DNA of 16,931 nt from Peptacetobacter sp900539645 (GTDB lineage Bacteria > Bacillota > Clostridia > Peptostreptococcales > Peptostreptococcaceae). Made by a program: the position numbers and the translations under genes. The first letter of the stretch is position 1, and every line of letters begins with the position of its first letter. The DNA is taken from the NCBI RefSeq assembly GCF_047807365.1, contig NZ_JBLOUI010000048.1:1-16931 (forward strand), given 5' to 3'. The notes beneath the pieces were generated by a model. That model searched no databases and had not been told where the DNA came from. It saw only the letters and a list, made by a program, of their open reading frames with translations. Shown one piece after another: positions 6,913-14,500 of the stretch.

Positions 6913-8583
6913 ATGAATTTTAATGTTTTGTCAAATAAATACAAATCAGAAAGAAATGTTATGTATGCAAAGAGTGGAGCAGTGGCTACATCAAACCCAC
7001 AGGCAGCCCAGGCAGGATTAGATATACTAAGAAAAGGTGGAAATGCAGTAGATGCTGCTGTTGCAACTGCTGCAGCACTTGCAGTTACTGAGCCTACAAG
7101 CAATGGAATTGGTGGAGATGCATATTCACTAGTTTGGATAGAGTCTGAAAAGAAATTATACGGACTAAATTCTAGTGGATTTGCACCAGAGCTTATGACA
7201 AAAGAAGCATATAAAGGACTTGAAAAAATGCCAAGACATGGATTTGGAGCAATTACAGTTCCAGGAATTCCTGCTGCATGGGCAGAGTTGAATAAAAAAT
7301 TTGGCAAGTTGTCATTATATGAATGTTTAAAACCTGCTATAGATTACGCAAGAGAAGGTTATATAGTTTATCCTAATGTTGCAAAACTTTGGGAGGAGTC
7401 TTTTGAAGATTATTCAAATTATTTAAAAGAGCTTGAAAAACTTCCTAAAGATAGAGTTAAGAAGGATGTAGAGGCTGAGCTTGTAGACAAAGAGCTTTTG
7501 AAAGAATGGTTTGATACATTTACAATAGATGGAAAAGTTCCACAAGCAGGAGATATCTTTAAATGTGAGGAACAAGCAAAAACTCTTGAAGAAATTGCAA
7601 ATACTGGAGCAGAAAGCTTCTACAGAGGTAGAATTGCTGAATTAATAGATGAACACAGTAGAAAATTTGGTGGAATGATAAGAAAATCAGACCTAGAAAA
7701 ATACTATCCTCAATGGGTTGAGCCAATAAGTACAAACTACAAAGGATACGATATTTGTGAAATTCCTCCAAATGGACATGGAATAACTGTGCTAATTGCG
7801 TTAAATATATTAAAAGAATTAGAATTAGATGAAGAAAAAGAAACTGTGGATAACATACACAAGATGATTGAATGTATGAAGTTAGCTTTTGCAGACTCTA
7901 AGAAGTATGTAACAGATCCTAAGAAAATGACTGTTTCTGTAGATGCGATGTTAAATCAAGAATACGCTAAAAGGAGAAGCGAACTAATAGGTGAAAAGGC
8001 AGTATTTCCAGAAGCTGGAGAGCCATTCTGTGGTGGTACGGTGTATATGTGCACAGCTGACAAAGATGGAAATATGGTATCTCACATACAGAGCAACTAT
8101 ATGAACTTTGGCTCAGGTGTTGTAATTCCAGGAACAGGAATAGCGCTTCACAACAGAGGAAACAACTTTAGCTTAGATGAAAATCACGATAATATTGTCG
8201 AGCCATTTAAAAAGCCATACCATACAATTATTCCAGGATTTATCAAACAAGACGGTGAAGCTGTTGGAGCATTTGGTGTAATGGGAGCATTTATGCAACC
8301 TCAGGGACAGTTCCAAGCAGTTACAAATTTAATTGATTTTGCAATGAACCCTCAAGAAGCGCTTGATGCACCGAGATGGCAGTGGATTGATGGAATGAAG
8401 ATAGAAGTTGAGGACGATATGAAAGCTGGAATAGCAGAAGGTCTTAAAGAAAAAGGACACGATGTTAAGGTTGTGTCTGATAAAATAAACATGGGCAGAG
8501 GGCAGATAATTCTAAAGAACGAAAAAGGTGGATATATCTGTGGAACAGAAAAAAGATGCGACGGACACGTTGCCGTTTATTAA
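6913..8583 (+). CDS. Gamma-glutamyltransferase family protein (Ntn hydrolase)
   Basis: At 556 residues it is full length for the gamma-glutamyltransferase family, enzymes made as one chain that cuts itself before a Thr, which then is the nucleophile for gamma-glutamyl transfer or hydrolysis. Visible family features are the N-terminal GGNAVDAAVATAAALAVTEP and GIGGDAYSLVW, PAAWAELNKKFGKL, the cleavage-site region CGGTVYMCTADKDGNMVSHI with probable nucleophile Thr376, and SGVVIPGTGIALHNRG followed by PYHTIIPGF. There is no signal peptide, so it should be cytosolic, like YwrD-type members rather than the secreted glutathione-degrading enzyme. The exact substrate is not known. GAGGGG precedes the ATG at 6913. 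The region after the stop holds only a weak CAATT/AATTG hairpin. Confidence 0.9.
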   Translation: MNFNVLSNKYKSERNVMYAKSGAVATSNPQAAQAGLDILRKGGNAVDAAVATAAALAVTEPTSNGIGGDAYSLVWIESEKKLYGLNSSGFAPELMTKEAYKGLEKMPRHGFGAITVPGIPAAWAELNKKFGKLSLYECLKPAIDYAREGYIVYPNVAKLWEESFEDYSNYLKELEKLPKDRVKKDVEAELVDKELLKEWFDTFTIDGKVPQAGDIFKCEEQAKTLEEIANTGAESFYRGRIAELIDEHSRKFGGMIRKSDLEKYYPQWVEPISTNYKGYDICEIPPNGHGITVLIALNILKELELDEEKETVDNIHKMIECMKLAFADSKKYVTDPKKMTVSVDAMLNQEYAKRRSELIGEKAVFPEAGEPFCGGTVYMCTADKDGNMVSHIQSNYMNFGSGVVIPGTGIALHNRGNNFSLDENHDNIVEPFKKPYHTIIPGFIKQDGEAVGAFGVMGAFMQPQGQFQAVTNLIDFAMNPQEALDAPRWQWIDGMKIEVEDDMKAGIAEGLKEKGHDVKVVSDKINMGRGQIILKNEKGGYICGTEKRCDGHVAVY

Positions 8584-8631
8584 AAACTTTATAGTGATTG
8601 ATGTTAAATATGAAAACAATTTGCTTAATTG

Positions 8632-8660
8632 TTGTTATATATTAAATTGTATTGTAAAAT
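8632..8660 (+). promoter_or_regulatory. Candidate sigma-A promoter for the zinc-ribbon gene
   Basis: TTGTTA (8632-8637) and TAAAAT (8655-8660) are 17 nt apart, directly followed by an overlapping TATAAT (8660-8665). Transcription would start a few bases upstream of the ribosome site. Confidence 0.4.
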
Positions 8661-8694
8661 ATAATTTGATATTTTGTATATGTGGAGGGAAAAA

Positions 8695-9309
8695 ATGGAA
8701 GAAAAAATATGCCCACTGTGTGGGACTAGCGATAAAATAGTAGAAATAGTAAGAGAAGGAAAGGTCAACGAAGAAATTGACAATCCATATAGATGTGAAG
8801 GTTGTGGCTGCGAATTTGGTAAAATATACGGATTTATGTACAATGCCATAAAAGAAGTTAGCCTAGCTGTAGAAAAAGATGGTCTATGCAGAAAAATAGT
8901 CATGGAAAAAAATATGGTTGGTGCTTGGATCAAAGAATTTGAAGGACCTTCATTTGACAATATGGAGCAAATTTCTGAAGATAAAATAAGAAGCTTAAAA
9001 TATAGAAGATTTTTAAACAACGTTCTAAAATGCTATGTAATGAGTTGGAGAAACATAAACGAATATGCAGCAACTCATGAAGTAAAAAGAACTGACGTAA
9101 ATTGGATACTTGAAATGAAAGAAACTGGAAGCAAAATAAGAAGATTCAACGAGTATCTATACGGAGAAGAAGGGAAACTAACAGAAAAAGGTGGAGAACC
9201 ACTAAAAGGTGACACAATATTACATGTAGAATCGAATATAGAAGTACCTTACTTCAATGACCTAGTAAAAACCATGGAAAAATTTACTTGCAAAAAAGTA
9301 TTTAAATAG
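8695..9309 (+). CDS. Hypothetical protein with an N-terminal zinc ribbon
   Basis: I do not recognise this 204-residue family. The N-terminus carries two CxxC knuckles (Cys6/Cys9 in CPLCG and Cys34/Cys37 in CEGCGC, with an extra Cys39), which should bind one zinc ion. The rest looks helical and charged; the stretch INEYAATHEVKRTDVNWILEM around residues 122-142 could be a helix-turn-helix, which would suit a DNA- or RNA-binding role, but that is a guess. I chose ATG 8695 because GGAGGG (8684-8689) lies 5 nt upstream; an upstream in-frame ATG at 8674 has no such site. Its last codons and stop lie inside a 79-bp inverted repeat (9286-9364), so the 3' end of the gene also forms the terminator hairpin. 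Confidence 0.75.
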   Translation: MEEKICPLCGTSDKIVEIVREGKVNEEIDNPYRCEGCGCEFGKIYGFMYNAIKEVSLAVEKDGLCRKIVMEKNMVGAWIKEFEGPSFDNMEQISEDKIRSLKYRRFLNNVLKCYVMSWRNINEYAATHEVKRTDVNWILEMKETGSKIRRFNEYLYGEEGKLTEKGGEPLKGDTILHVESNIEVPYFNDLVKTMEKFTCKKVFK

Positions 9310-9364
9310 GGGTATATAAAAGGGGTTGTAGTTTTTATATACACATTTAAATACTTTTACAAGT
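9286..9364. terminator. Long interrupted inverted repeat at the 3' end of the zinc-ribbon gene
   Basis: ACTTG (9286-9290), GTATTTAAAT (9298-9307) and GTATATAAAA (9312-9321) pair in order with CAAGT (9360-9364), ATTTAAATAC (9345-9354) and TTTTATATAC (9333-9342). On the minus strand the inner two stems are followed by CTTTTTTG, so it can act as a terminator for transcripts coming from glnS. On the plus strand the T-run is weaker (CTTTT). The left arm is coding sequence. Confidence 0.65.
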
Positions 9365-9568
9365 TGCATTATGAGAAGAGAGGGTAAAAAGTTCTAACCA
9401 ACTATCCAACTGTTCTTGTGTAGTAACCATTAAAGGTGTAAATTCAAAATTAAATAAATAGTTTTTGTAGTATATAGTATAGATGGCGCAAGGTGTTTTT
9501 TGTTTGACATCTTTTGCGATGAAAATAATATCCAAATCGAACTCGACAATTCTGCAAGCGCCCCACAT
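9347..9568 (-). other. Small open frame or gene remnant downstream of glnS, doubtful
   Basis: A 73-codon minus-strand frame whose last two-thirds look protein-like (IIFIAKDVKQKTPCAI, EFTPLMVTTQEQLDSWLELF) but whose start (MWGACRIVEF) lies in the conserved core of the stem-loop element. A different frame on the same strand starts at 9674 (MAQDFLLSSFLMLEINIQS) and reads into the element from the other side. One reading is a small gene after glnS that was split by insertion of the element; another is chance. There is no convincing ribosome binding site. I recognise no family. Confidence 0.2.
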
Positions 9569-9676
9569 CTGCTAAATGTGTTACTCTAACGGTGTGGGGC
9601 GCTGAAGCCTGGAGAGGAGATTGGATATTAATTTCGAGCATTAAAAAAGATGACAACAGAAAATCCTGCGCCATCT
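9481..9676. repeat. Conserved-core stem-loop element, copy 2
   Basis: The core 9544-9614 matches 3985-4055 at 66 of 71 positions. Its stems are GCGCCCCACA (9558-9567) with TGTGGGGCGC (9593-9602), CTG (9569-9571) with CGG (9590-9592), and AATATCCAAATC (9527-9538) with GATTGGATATT (9619-9629, one bulge). The internal loops are 19 and 16 nt, exactly as in copy 1. Outer pairing continues with CATCTTTT (9508-9515) to AAAAGATG (9645-9652) and AGATGGCGCAAGG (9481-9493) to CCTGCGCCATCT (9665-9676). The arms share no sequence with copy 1 yet still pair. It sits 17 bp past the glnS stop. Function unknown. Confidence 0.85.
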
Positions 9677-9692
9677 TTATATATACATAATA

Positions 9693-11357
9693 TTATTTAT
9701 TTAATTTGAATTTACTCTTTAATGGTACTATTCTATTAAATACCATTTTTGATTCAGTTGTGTATTTTGTGTCTACACTAAAGAATCCATTTCTGAAGAA
9801 CTGGAATTTATCAAGAGGCTGAGCTCCTTTTAACTGAGTTTCTTCAACGAATCCTTCTAATACTTCAAGAGAATTAGGGTTTATCTGATCTAAGAAGTCT
9901 TTTCCTTTGTTTTCTTCTATATCATCAAGTATTAATGGTTCAAATAATCTAAATTCTGCTGGAACTGCTGTTTTGCTGTCTACCCAATGTATAGTAGATT
10001 TAACTTTACGTCCATCGTTGCTTTCTCCACCTTTTGTTTCTGGGTCATAAGTACAGTGAACTTCTACAACATTTCCGTTTTCGTCTTTAACACATCCAGT
10101 ACATTTTACAAAATATGCACCTTTAAGTCTAACTTCATTTCCTGGGAATAATCTGAAGTATTTTTTAACAGGTTCTTCCATGAAATCTTCCTGTTCTATG
10201 TATAATTCTTTAGAGAATGTAACTTTTCTCTTACCTTTTGTTTCGTCTTTAGCGTGGTTTTCAACTTCAAGAACTTCTACCTGATCTTCTGGATAGTTGT
10301 CTATAACTAATTTAACAGGTCTTAAAACTGCCATTGCAAGAGGTGCTTTTGGCTGTAAATCTTCTCTTAAGAAGAAGTCTAATAGCTGGCTGTCTACAGT
10401 AGAGTCTGCTTTAGCAACACCTATTTCAGCACAGAAGTTTCTTATAGATTCTGGAGTATATCCTCTTCTTCTAAGTCCAGATATTGTTGGTATTCTTGGG
10501 TCGTCCCAACCATCAACTACATTGTTATCAACAAGTAATTTTAATTTTCTCTTACTCATTACTGTATTAGTCATGTTTAATCTAGCGAACTCTATCTGTC
10601 TTGGTACGCTTTCCATTTCACATTCTCTAACAACCCAGTCATAAAGAGGTCTCTGTTCTTCAAATTCTAGAGTACATATAGAGTGAGTTATTCCTTCTAT
10701 AGCATCTTCTAGTGGGTGAGCAAATGAGTACATTGGGTATATACACCATTTATCTCCTGTGTTGTGGTGAGTTGCATGAGCTATTCTGTATATAACAGGG
10801 TCTCTGAAGTTGATGTTAGGGCTAGCCATGTCTATTTTAGCTCTAAGAACTTTTTCTCCATCAGCAAATTCACCGTTTTTCATTCTTTCAAATAAATCTA
10901 AGTTTTCTTCTACAGATCTATTTCTGTATGGACTTTCTTTACCTGGTTCAGTAAGTGTTCCTCTGTATTCTCTTATCTGATCAGCGTTTAAATCACATAC
11001 AAATGCTTTACCTTTTTTGATTAATAAAACCGCTCTGTTGTACATTTCATCAAAGTAATCAGAAGCGAAGAATAAATTGTCCCAGTTAAATCCTAACCAG
11101 TTTACGTCATTTTTTATTGAGTCTACGTATTCTACATCTTCTTTTGTAGGGTTAGTATCGTCAAATCTCATATTAACTTTACCACCGAATTCTTTAGCAA
11201 GACCAAAGTTTAGGCATATACTTTTTGCATGTCCTATGTGTAAGTATCCGTTTGGTTCTGGTGGGAAACGAGTAACTATACTTTTATGTTTTCCTGTTTC
11301 TAAATCATCAATGATTATATTTTTTATAAAGTTAGATGATACTGTTTCATTTGCCAT
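9693..11357 (-). CDS. glnS: Glutaminyl-tRNA synthetase
   Basis: This class I enzyme attaches glutamine to tRNA-Gln using ATP in the cytosol. At 554 residues it is the length of Escherichia coli GlnRS. The catalytic signatures are PPEPNGYLHIGHAKS (HIGH at 40-43) and VMSKRKL (KMSKS loop, about 267-271). GWDDPRIPTISGLRRRGYTPESI is a GlnRS/GluRS-eukaryal-branch signature, and the two beta-barrel anticodon-binding domains follow to the C-terminus. I chose the ATG at 11357 because TTTGGAGGAA precedes it; an upstream in-frame ATG at 11378 overlaps that site. Most Firmicutes make Gln-tRNA-Gln with GatCAB, so a glnS here reflects an acquired gene known in some Clostridia. No T-box leader is seen. Downstream lie the second stem-loop element and a terminator. 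Confidence 0.97.
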   Translation of the reverse strand: MANETVSSNFIKNIIIDDLETGKHKSIVTRFPPEPNGYLHIGHAKSICLNFGLAKEFGGKVNMRFDDTNPTKEDVEYVDSIKNDVNWLGFNWDNLFFASDYFDEMYNRAVLLIKKGKAFVCDLNADQIREYRGTLTEPGKESPYRNRSVEENLDLFERMKNGEFADGEKVLRAKIDMASPNINFRDPVIYRIAHATHHNTGDKWCIYPMYSFAHPLEDAIEGITHSICTLEFEEQRPLYDWVVRECEMESVPRQIEFARLNMTNTVMSKRKLKLLVDNNVVDGWDDPRIPTISGLRRRGYTPESIRNFCAEIGVAKADSTVDSQLLDFFLREDLQPKAPLAMAVLRPVKLVIDNYPEDQVEVLEVENHAKDETKGKRKVTFSKELYIEQEDFMEEPVKKYFRLFPGNEVRLKGAYFVKCTGCVKDENGNVVEVHCTYDPETKGGESNDGRKVKSTIHWVDSKTAVPAEFRLFEPLILDDIEENKGKDFLDQINPNSLEVLEGFVEETQLKGAQPLDKFQFFRNGFFSVDTKYTTESKMVFNRIVPLKSKFKLNK

Positions 11358-11691
11358 ATTATTATTCCTCCAAAGCATATATTTTGAATTTCTATTTATT
11401 AAAATCGCTCAATAGAATAGAAAAATCCAGTTTAATTTTATTTATAATATACATTAATTTTAATCTAATATATGAAAAAAATAAAGAGGATAAGAAGAAT
11501 TTATGATATTTTTTGAAACTATTTGTCAAAAATTAGAATTAAAAATATCTTTTGTGTAAGAAGAAAACGTTTAGGGTATCAATTATATGTAATAAAAATT
11601 AGAAATAAATAAAAAAAAGATGTATAATGAAAAAAAGAAATTAATACATAAAAACGAATTGAGTAAAACTAATAAAGAGAGAGTGATTTTT
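11358..11691. other. Divergent intergenic region between glnS and the membrane-anchored protein
   Basis: No gene is seen in these 334 bp. On the minus strand the glnS ribosome site (TTTGGAGG) and a weak TTAGAT/TATAAA promoter with a 16-nt spacer (11468-11441) are present, but no T-box. On the plus strand a possible sigma-B-like promoter lies at 11554-11579, and GAGAGTGA (11679-11686) precedes the plus-strand start. The rest is A/T-rich without a strong dyad. Confidence 0.55.
11554..11579 (+). promoter_or_regulatory. Possible general-stress (sigma-B-like) promoter
   Basis: GTGTAA (11554-11559) and GGGTAT (11574-11579) with a 14-nt spacer resemble the sigma-B consensus GTTTAA and GGGTAT. It is in the right place for the gene at 11692. 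The match is short and could be chance. Confidence 0.25.
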
Positions 11692-12360
11692 ATGAAGAAG
11701 TTTTTAAAAATTTTGGTTGGACTTCTTGTAGTGGTAGTCTTAGCACTTGGAGGGCTTTTCTACGCATTGCAGCCAGAAGGGGGAATGCAATGGGATACTA
11801 CAGGAAACAGAGAAATAACTAAAGAAGATATTATAAAGATGGGAATACTTCAAAGCCTTAAATTCAACAAAGATAGCCAGAGCTTTGAAGGAAGCATAAA
11901 TTTAACAGCAGAGGACATAAGCAACATTGTCTATACATTTATGAAAAATTACGAAGACGATATGATGTCTAACGATATAAAAATAGAAGATAATAAATTG
12001 ATGGTAACTGTTCCTATTGAGATAGAGTTTATTAAAACTAAAGCTACAGTAAGTGTAGTGCCATCTGTAGAAGACGGAGCATTAGTTGTCAATGTGGACA
12101 ATGTTAAGGTTGGTAAAATAAATATTCATGGTGGTCTACTTGGAAAGATAATGGCTTCACAGCAAAGTGAAATTCCATTTGAAATAAGAGATAGATCAAT
12201 AATAATCCCTTCAGAAACATTAAAACCTATAAATCTTACAGGAATAAAGATTGAAAACAACGAAATAAAAGCTGATATGCGGATTACTTTAAAGGATGCA
12301 ATGCAGTATGCTTATGACATATTAGTTCAATATGGAAACTCTTTAAAACCAGCAGCATAG
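11692..12360 (+). CDS. Membrane-anchored extracytoplasmic protein, YpmS/DUF2140-like
   Basis: The 222-residue protein starts with a basic tip and one hydrophobic anchor (residues 3-24, FLKILVGLLVVVVLALGGLFY) without a lipobox Cys, so the rest should lie outside the membrane. The external part alternates strands and reads much like YpmS-type (DUF2140) proteins: a helix for ISNIVYTFMKNY, strands NKLMVTVPIEIEF and TKATVSVVPSVEDG, a segment ending IPFEIRDRSIIIPSETL, then LTGIKIENNEIKADMRITL. The assignment is by layout and is tentative; function unknown. Start ATG 11692 follows GAGAGTGA; the frame is open 72 bp further upstream, but without a ribosome site. A strong terminator follows. Confidence 0.7.
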   Translation: MKKFLKILVGLLVVVVLALGGLFYALQPEGGMQWDTTGNREITKEDIIKMGILQSLKFNKDSQSFEGSINLTAEDISNIVYTFMKNYEDDMMSNDIKIEDNKLMVTVPIEIEFIKTKATVSVVPSVEDGALVVNVDNVKVGKINIHGGLLGKIMASQQSEIPFEIRDRSIIIPSETLKPINLTGIKIENNEIKADMRITLKDAMQYAYDILVQYGNSLKPAA

Positions 12361-12382
12361 TATAAAAATCTAAAGAATTAAT

Positions 12383-12427
12383 AAAAAACGGTTTGAATAG
12401 TAAAATAACTACTCAAACCGTTTTTTT
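12383..12427 (+). terminator. Rho-independent terminator
   Basis: AAAAAACGGTTTGA (12383-12396) pairs with TCAAACCGTTTTTT (12413-12426), with a further TAGT/ACTA pairing inside, ending in a seven-T run. Confidence 0.92.
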
Positions 12428-12494
12428 ATATGATATAATCTTTTCTAAGGATTCAAAATAAAATTAAAAAGAAAGAGGATTGAAAGGAGATAAA

Positions 12495-14234
12495 ATGAAG
12501 AATTTTAAGTCATACGCTATTTCATTTATAATAACTGCGGTGTATGCGTTTGTAAAATTGCCAGTGCTTAGAGTAGATTTTACGTCTTTATACTATGTGC
12601 TTGCGATGTTCTTTGTAATTGCTGGAATACTTAATATGGTATTTGACAGAGAAGAACAGAGATTTACTATTACAAACAAAACGAATTTTAAAATAGCTAT
12701 AGGTATTTTAGCAATTGCAGTTGTTTTACCGACTTTAGCATCTACACCAATTATAAGAGCTAAGGCATACAGAAACTTACTTGGTACTGTTAAAGAAAGT
12801 GAATTTACAAAGGATGTCAGCCCTGTAAATGTAAATGAGATAAGAATAGTCGATGAAGAGATGGCTATGAAGCTAGGAGATAAAAAATTAGGTGAGGTAC
12901 CAGCTATAGGGAGTGTATCTAAACTAGGTGAATTCCACATACAGAAAGTTGGAGAAAAACTTTACTGGGTAGCACCTCTAGTTCATAGAGATTTCATAAA
13001 ATGGGTAACAAATATGAGTGGTACAAATGGATACGTAATGGTATCTGCAAATGATCCTCAGGATGTTAAGCTTGTTCAGAAAGCAAACGGAGAGGACGTA
13101 AAAATAGTGTACCAGCCAGATGCGTACATACTTCAGGATTTACACAGACACGTATATATAAATGGTGGAATGGGTAGAGGTATGGCAGACTACACATTAG
13201 AAATAGACGACAATGGTAAACCATTCTGGGTAGTTTCTCTTTATGAACATAAAGTAGGATTTGGAGGAGCTAACGTCAACGGAACTGCTATAGTCGATGC
13301 AAAAACAGGAGAAACTAAATTCTACTCTATAAAAGATACTCCAGAATGGGTTGACAGAATTCAGCCAGAAGACTTTGTAATAGACCAGATAAATAGCTGG
13401 GGAGTTTATGTAAATGGATTTATAAACTCAGTAATATCTGAAAAAGGTGTATTAAAAGCTACTGAGGGAACATCTTTAGTGTACGGTGACGACGACAGAT
13501 CATACTGGTACACAGGAATAACTTCAGCAGGTGGAGATGAATCTACTATAGGATTTATGCTTGTCGACTCAAGAACTAAAGAAGCAAAACTTTATAAACA
13601 GCCAGGTGCAACAGAAATGGCTGCAATGAAATCTGCAGAAGGTAGTGTTCAGGAAAAGAACTATGAAGCAACATTCCCAGTTATGTACAACATACTAGGA
13701 CAGCCTACTTATGTATCATCACTAAAAGACAAGGCAGGACTTGTTAAGAGAGTGGTATTTGTATCTGTTGAGGACTACAACATAGTTGGAGTAGGACGGG
13801 ATAAGGCTGAGGCAATGAAGAACTACAAAGACGCATTAGAATCTGGTGGAAGCAGCTTAGAAATAGACGAATCTGATGAATTTGATAAAGAGCTAGAAGG
13901 AACTGTTAAGAGAATTGCTGCCGATACTAAAAACGGCAACACAGTATACTATCTGACTTTAGACACAGATGAAGGAAATATATTCTACGCAACTTCTAAA
14001 ATCTCTAAAGAATTACCTCTTACTAAAGAAGGGGATAAAATAAAAATTACATTCTCTAAAGATGAAAAAGATGTTATAGAAATAGATGAGTTTGATAATT
14101 ATAACATAGGTAAGCCTGTTGAACAGAAAGAAGAAGCTAAGCCAGAAGATAAAAAATCAGAAGAAAACAAAACTGATAAAAAAGAAACTACAGATAAAGA
14201 AACTTCGAATAAAGTAGAAACAAAAGAGCAATAG
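12495..14234 (+). CDS. Large membrane-anchored protein with PepSY-like and C-terminal beta domains, unknown function
   Basis: A 579-residue protein I cannot name. It begins with three hydrophobic segments (about residues 7-24, 33-49 and 66-86), followed by a long exported or cytoplasmic region. Two blocks recall PepSY-type repeats, GTAIVDAKTGETKFYSIKDT and IGFMLVDSRTKEAKLYKQPG, each with the strand-turn-strand DxxTxExKxY pattern. A small beta-rich domain follows (about 460-540, EGTVKRIAADTKNGNTVYYL ... GDKIKITFSKDEKD), resembling an OB-type fold. The last 40 residues are Lys/Glu/Thr-rich low complexity. AGGAGA lies 4 nt before the ATG; a TTG at 12480 overlaps that site. Terminators on both sides suggest a single-gene transcript. 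Confidence 0.75.
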   Translation: MKNFKSYAISFIITAVYAFVKLPVLRVDFTSLYYVLAMFFVIAGILNMVFDREEQRFTITNKTNFKIAIGILAIAVVLPTLASTPIIRAKAYRNLLGTVKESEFTKDVSPVNVNEIRIVDEEMAMKLGDKKLGEVPAIGSVSKLGEFHIQKVGEKLYWVAPLVHRDFIKWVTNMSGTNGYVMVSANDPQDVKLVQKANGEDVKIVYQPDAYILQDLHRHVYINGGMGRGMADYTLEIDDNGKPFWVVSLYEHKVGFGGANVNGTAIVDAKTGETKFYSIKDTPEWVDRIQPEDFVIDQINSWGVYVNGFINSVISEKGVLKATEGTSLVYGDDDRSYWYTGITSAGGDESTIGFMLVDSRTKEAKLYKQPGATEMAAMKSAEGSVQEKNYEATFPVMYNILGQPTYVSSLKDKAGLVKRVVFVSVEDYNIVGVGRDKAEAMKNYKDALESGGSSLEIDESDEFDKELEGTVKRIAADTKNGNTVYYLTLDTDEGNIFYATSKISKELPLTKEGDKIKITFSKDEKDVIEIDEFDNYNIGKPVEQKEEAKPEDKKSEENKTDKKETTDKETSNKVETKEQ

Positions 14235-14242
14235 TAAATAGG

Positions 14243-14290
14243 ATACTGCTATAAGAACATTTTAATATGTTTTATAGCAGTATTTTTTTA
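14243..14290 (+). terminator. Strong Rho-independent terminator
   Basis: ATACTGCTATAA (14243-14254) plus AACAT (14256-14260) pair with ATGTT (14267-14271) and TTATAGCAGTAT (14272-14283), with a single bulged G, followed by a T-run. Confidence 0.93.
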
Positions 14291-14385
14291 TTATGAAAAA
14301 TTAAAAACTTTATATCTAAAAATAAAATTATATAGATTTAAAGCGAAATTATAAAAATAGTTTAGTTTATAAATAAAATCAGGGT

Positions 14386-14442
14386 ATAGATTATATTTAT
14401 ATTAATAATCAAAATGTATAGATATAATCTATTTTATTTTTT
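14386..14442 (+). terminator. AT-only hairpin with a T-rich tail upstream of the ECF S-component
   Basis: ATAGATTATAT (14386-14396) is perfectly complementary to ATATAATCTAT (14422-14432), followed by TTTATTTTTT. It lies after the previous gene's own terminator and 60 bp before the S-component gene, so it may end a short leader RNA or act in attenuation. It has no GC pairs beyond two, so a chance AT dyad is possible. Confidence 0.4.
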
Positions 14443-14468
14443 GTGTTAATTATAATAATCTATATATT
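14441..14468 (+). promoter_or_regulatory. Weak candidate promoter for the ECF S-component
   Basis: TTGTGT (14441-14446) and TATATT (14463-14468) have a 16-nt spacer and lie 33 bp upstream of the start codon. The match is only moderate in an AT-rich setting. Confidence 0.25.
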
Positions 14469-14500
14469 GTAGCATAATAAAATAAGGGGGGTATTTTTTT

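Noticed and set aside
6870..7307. Minus-strand open frame opposite the gamma-glutamyltransferase gene
   Set aside because: It is antisense to conserved catalytic-domain sequence and has no family features.
10297..10644. Plus-strand open frame opposite glnS
   Set aside because: It is a shadow of the well-supported synthetase on the other strand and has no ribosome site.
11358..11480. T-box leader for glnS
   Set aside because: The leader is too short and has no AGGGTGG T-box sequence or terminator.
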